Assembly (NCBI GenBank): GCA_937915965.1 | Contig: CALGHC010000831.1 | Location: 1 to 6,521, forward strand | Source: an uncultured Myxococcales bacterium | GTDB taxonomy: Bacteria > Myxococcota_A > UBA9042 | Length of the DNA: 6,521 nt | Direction: 5' to 3' | Shown here: positions 5,968 to 6,521 of the stretch, in pieces | Layout of the letters: each line of letters begins with the position of its first letter | How positions within the stretch are numbered: position 1 is the first letter of the stretch | Position numbers and translations under genes: made by a program | Notes under the pieces: generated by a model | The model's database searches: none | Told to the model about the DNA's origin: nothing | What the model saw: the letters and a program-made list of their open reading frames with translations, nothing else

Positions 5968-6521
5968 AGACCATCTTCCCCCGCTGTTTGGCGCGTCTCG
6001 CCAGTGTCCTCCTGGCTCTCGCCGTCGCCGTCGCAGTCGCCGCGGCCGCCGCGCCCGCCGTCGCATCTGAGGACGGCTCGGGCATTCATTTTCGGCTGCG
6101 CAGCTTCACGCTGATGACGCGCGACGTCACACCCGGCTACGAGGGTGGCACCTTTCCCAAGTCACCGACCCTGCAGTTCCTCACCTTGGGCGGCAGCGAC
6201 CTGAACGGGACCGGTGTCTACGGCGAGCTGTCGGCGTGGATGCTGCAGGATCTCTCCGACCGAGGACCGGCGAGCTCCGAGCACTTCGGTGACATCGCCT
6301 ATGGCATCGTCGGCTGGCAGAACGCCAGCCAAACCCTCAAGGTGCAGGCTGGCCGCCAGGTGGTCTTCTCTGGCGCGACGCGCTTTGCCTATCTCGACGG
6401 CGTCTCGGTGGTCAGCCACCTGCCGGGCGACCTGAAGGTCGAGGCGTACGGCGGAACGATCGCCTACGAGGGCTTCGAGCACGAGTTCAGCTCACTGATC
6501 TGGGGGGGGCGCCTCGCGTGG
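5964..6521 (+). CDS. Probable outer-membrane beta-barrel (porin-like) protein, N-terminal part
   Basis: The frame opens at ATG 5964, overlapping the cytochrome stop as ATGA, with GGAGG at 5952-5956 seven bases upstream, and remains open through the window end (186 residues seen). Residues 1-34 form a strong signal peptide, a Leu/Ala/Val core ending AVA before Ser35. The mature part shows alternating polar and hydrophobic residues with many aromatics and short turns: GIHFRLRSFTLM, VYGELSAWML, IAYGIVGWQN, TLKVQAGRQVVFSGATRF, LDGVSVVSHL and LKVEAYGG. The AGRQ-then-YLDG-then-VEAYGG order is typical of the first strands of porin-like barrels in proteobacteria and myxobacteria. There are no heme motifs in the visible part. 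Coupled translation with a multiheme lipoprotein suggests the barrel that houses it, as in porin-cytochrome conduits. The C-terminal strands, including the expected terminal aromatic residue, lie outside the window, so the barrel call rests on pattern alone. Confidence 0.78.
   Translation, partial: MKTIFPRCLARLASVLLALAVAVAVAAAAAPAVASEDGSGIHFRLRSFTLMTRDVTPGYEGGTFPKSPTLQFLTLGGSDLNGTGVYGELSAWMLQDLSDRGPASSEHFGDIAYGIVGWQNASQTLKVQAGRQVVFSGATRFAYLDGVSVVSHLPGDLKVEAYGGTIAYEGFEHEFSSLIWGGRLAW

Overview
The window is about two-thirds G+C by eye. Its gene types suggest a metal- or electrode-respiring member of the deltaproteobacterial/Myxococcota group: System II (Res-type) cytochrome c maturation, a multiheme lipoprotein with mixed CXXCH and CX4CH motifs as in Geobacter and Anaeromyxobacter, and -24/-12 (sigma-54 type) promoter sequences. 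This placement is inferred from style and has not been confirmed by a search.

Layout. The left edge (1-440, minus strand) holds the first 146 codons of an exported protein of unknown function. A 272-bp gap follows, with a 21-bp/9-bp tandem repeat (580-706). Next, on the minus strand, are ccsA/resC (713-1561) and resB/ccs1 (1558-3735), overlapping as ATGA. A 501-bp divergent intergenic region (3736-4236) separates them from a plus-strand pair: a 16-heme lipoprotein cytochrome (4237-5967), then the first 186 codons of a probable outer-membrane beta-barrel protein (5964-6521, cut by the window edge), also overlapping as ATGA.

How they fit together. The cytochrome and barrel look like a porin-cytochrome conduit for moving electrons across the outer membrane. 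ResB and CcsA form the synthase that exports heme and attaches it to CXXCH-type motifs, so the divergent operon would supply the maturation capacity that sixteen covalent hemes require. Both operons appear to start at -24/-12 promoters: TGGCACG-N4-TTGCA at 3832-3817 (minus) and CGGCATG-N4-TTGCA at 4089-4104 (plus). A spaced direct repeat (3971-4002) lies between them where a shared enhancer-binding activator could sit. The working hypothesis is an outer-membrane electron conduit wired to its own, possibly dedicated, cytochrome c assembly machine by one sigma-54 switch.

Most notable inside the genes: the cytochrome has a symmetric 5-6-5 heme layout (two related five-heme end blocks around three tandem two-heme modules), and its signal peptide is encoded by a 9-bp minisatellite resembling the repeat downstream of ccsA. 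ResB carries an extra two-helix N-terminal membrane segment.
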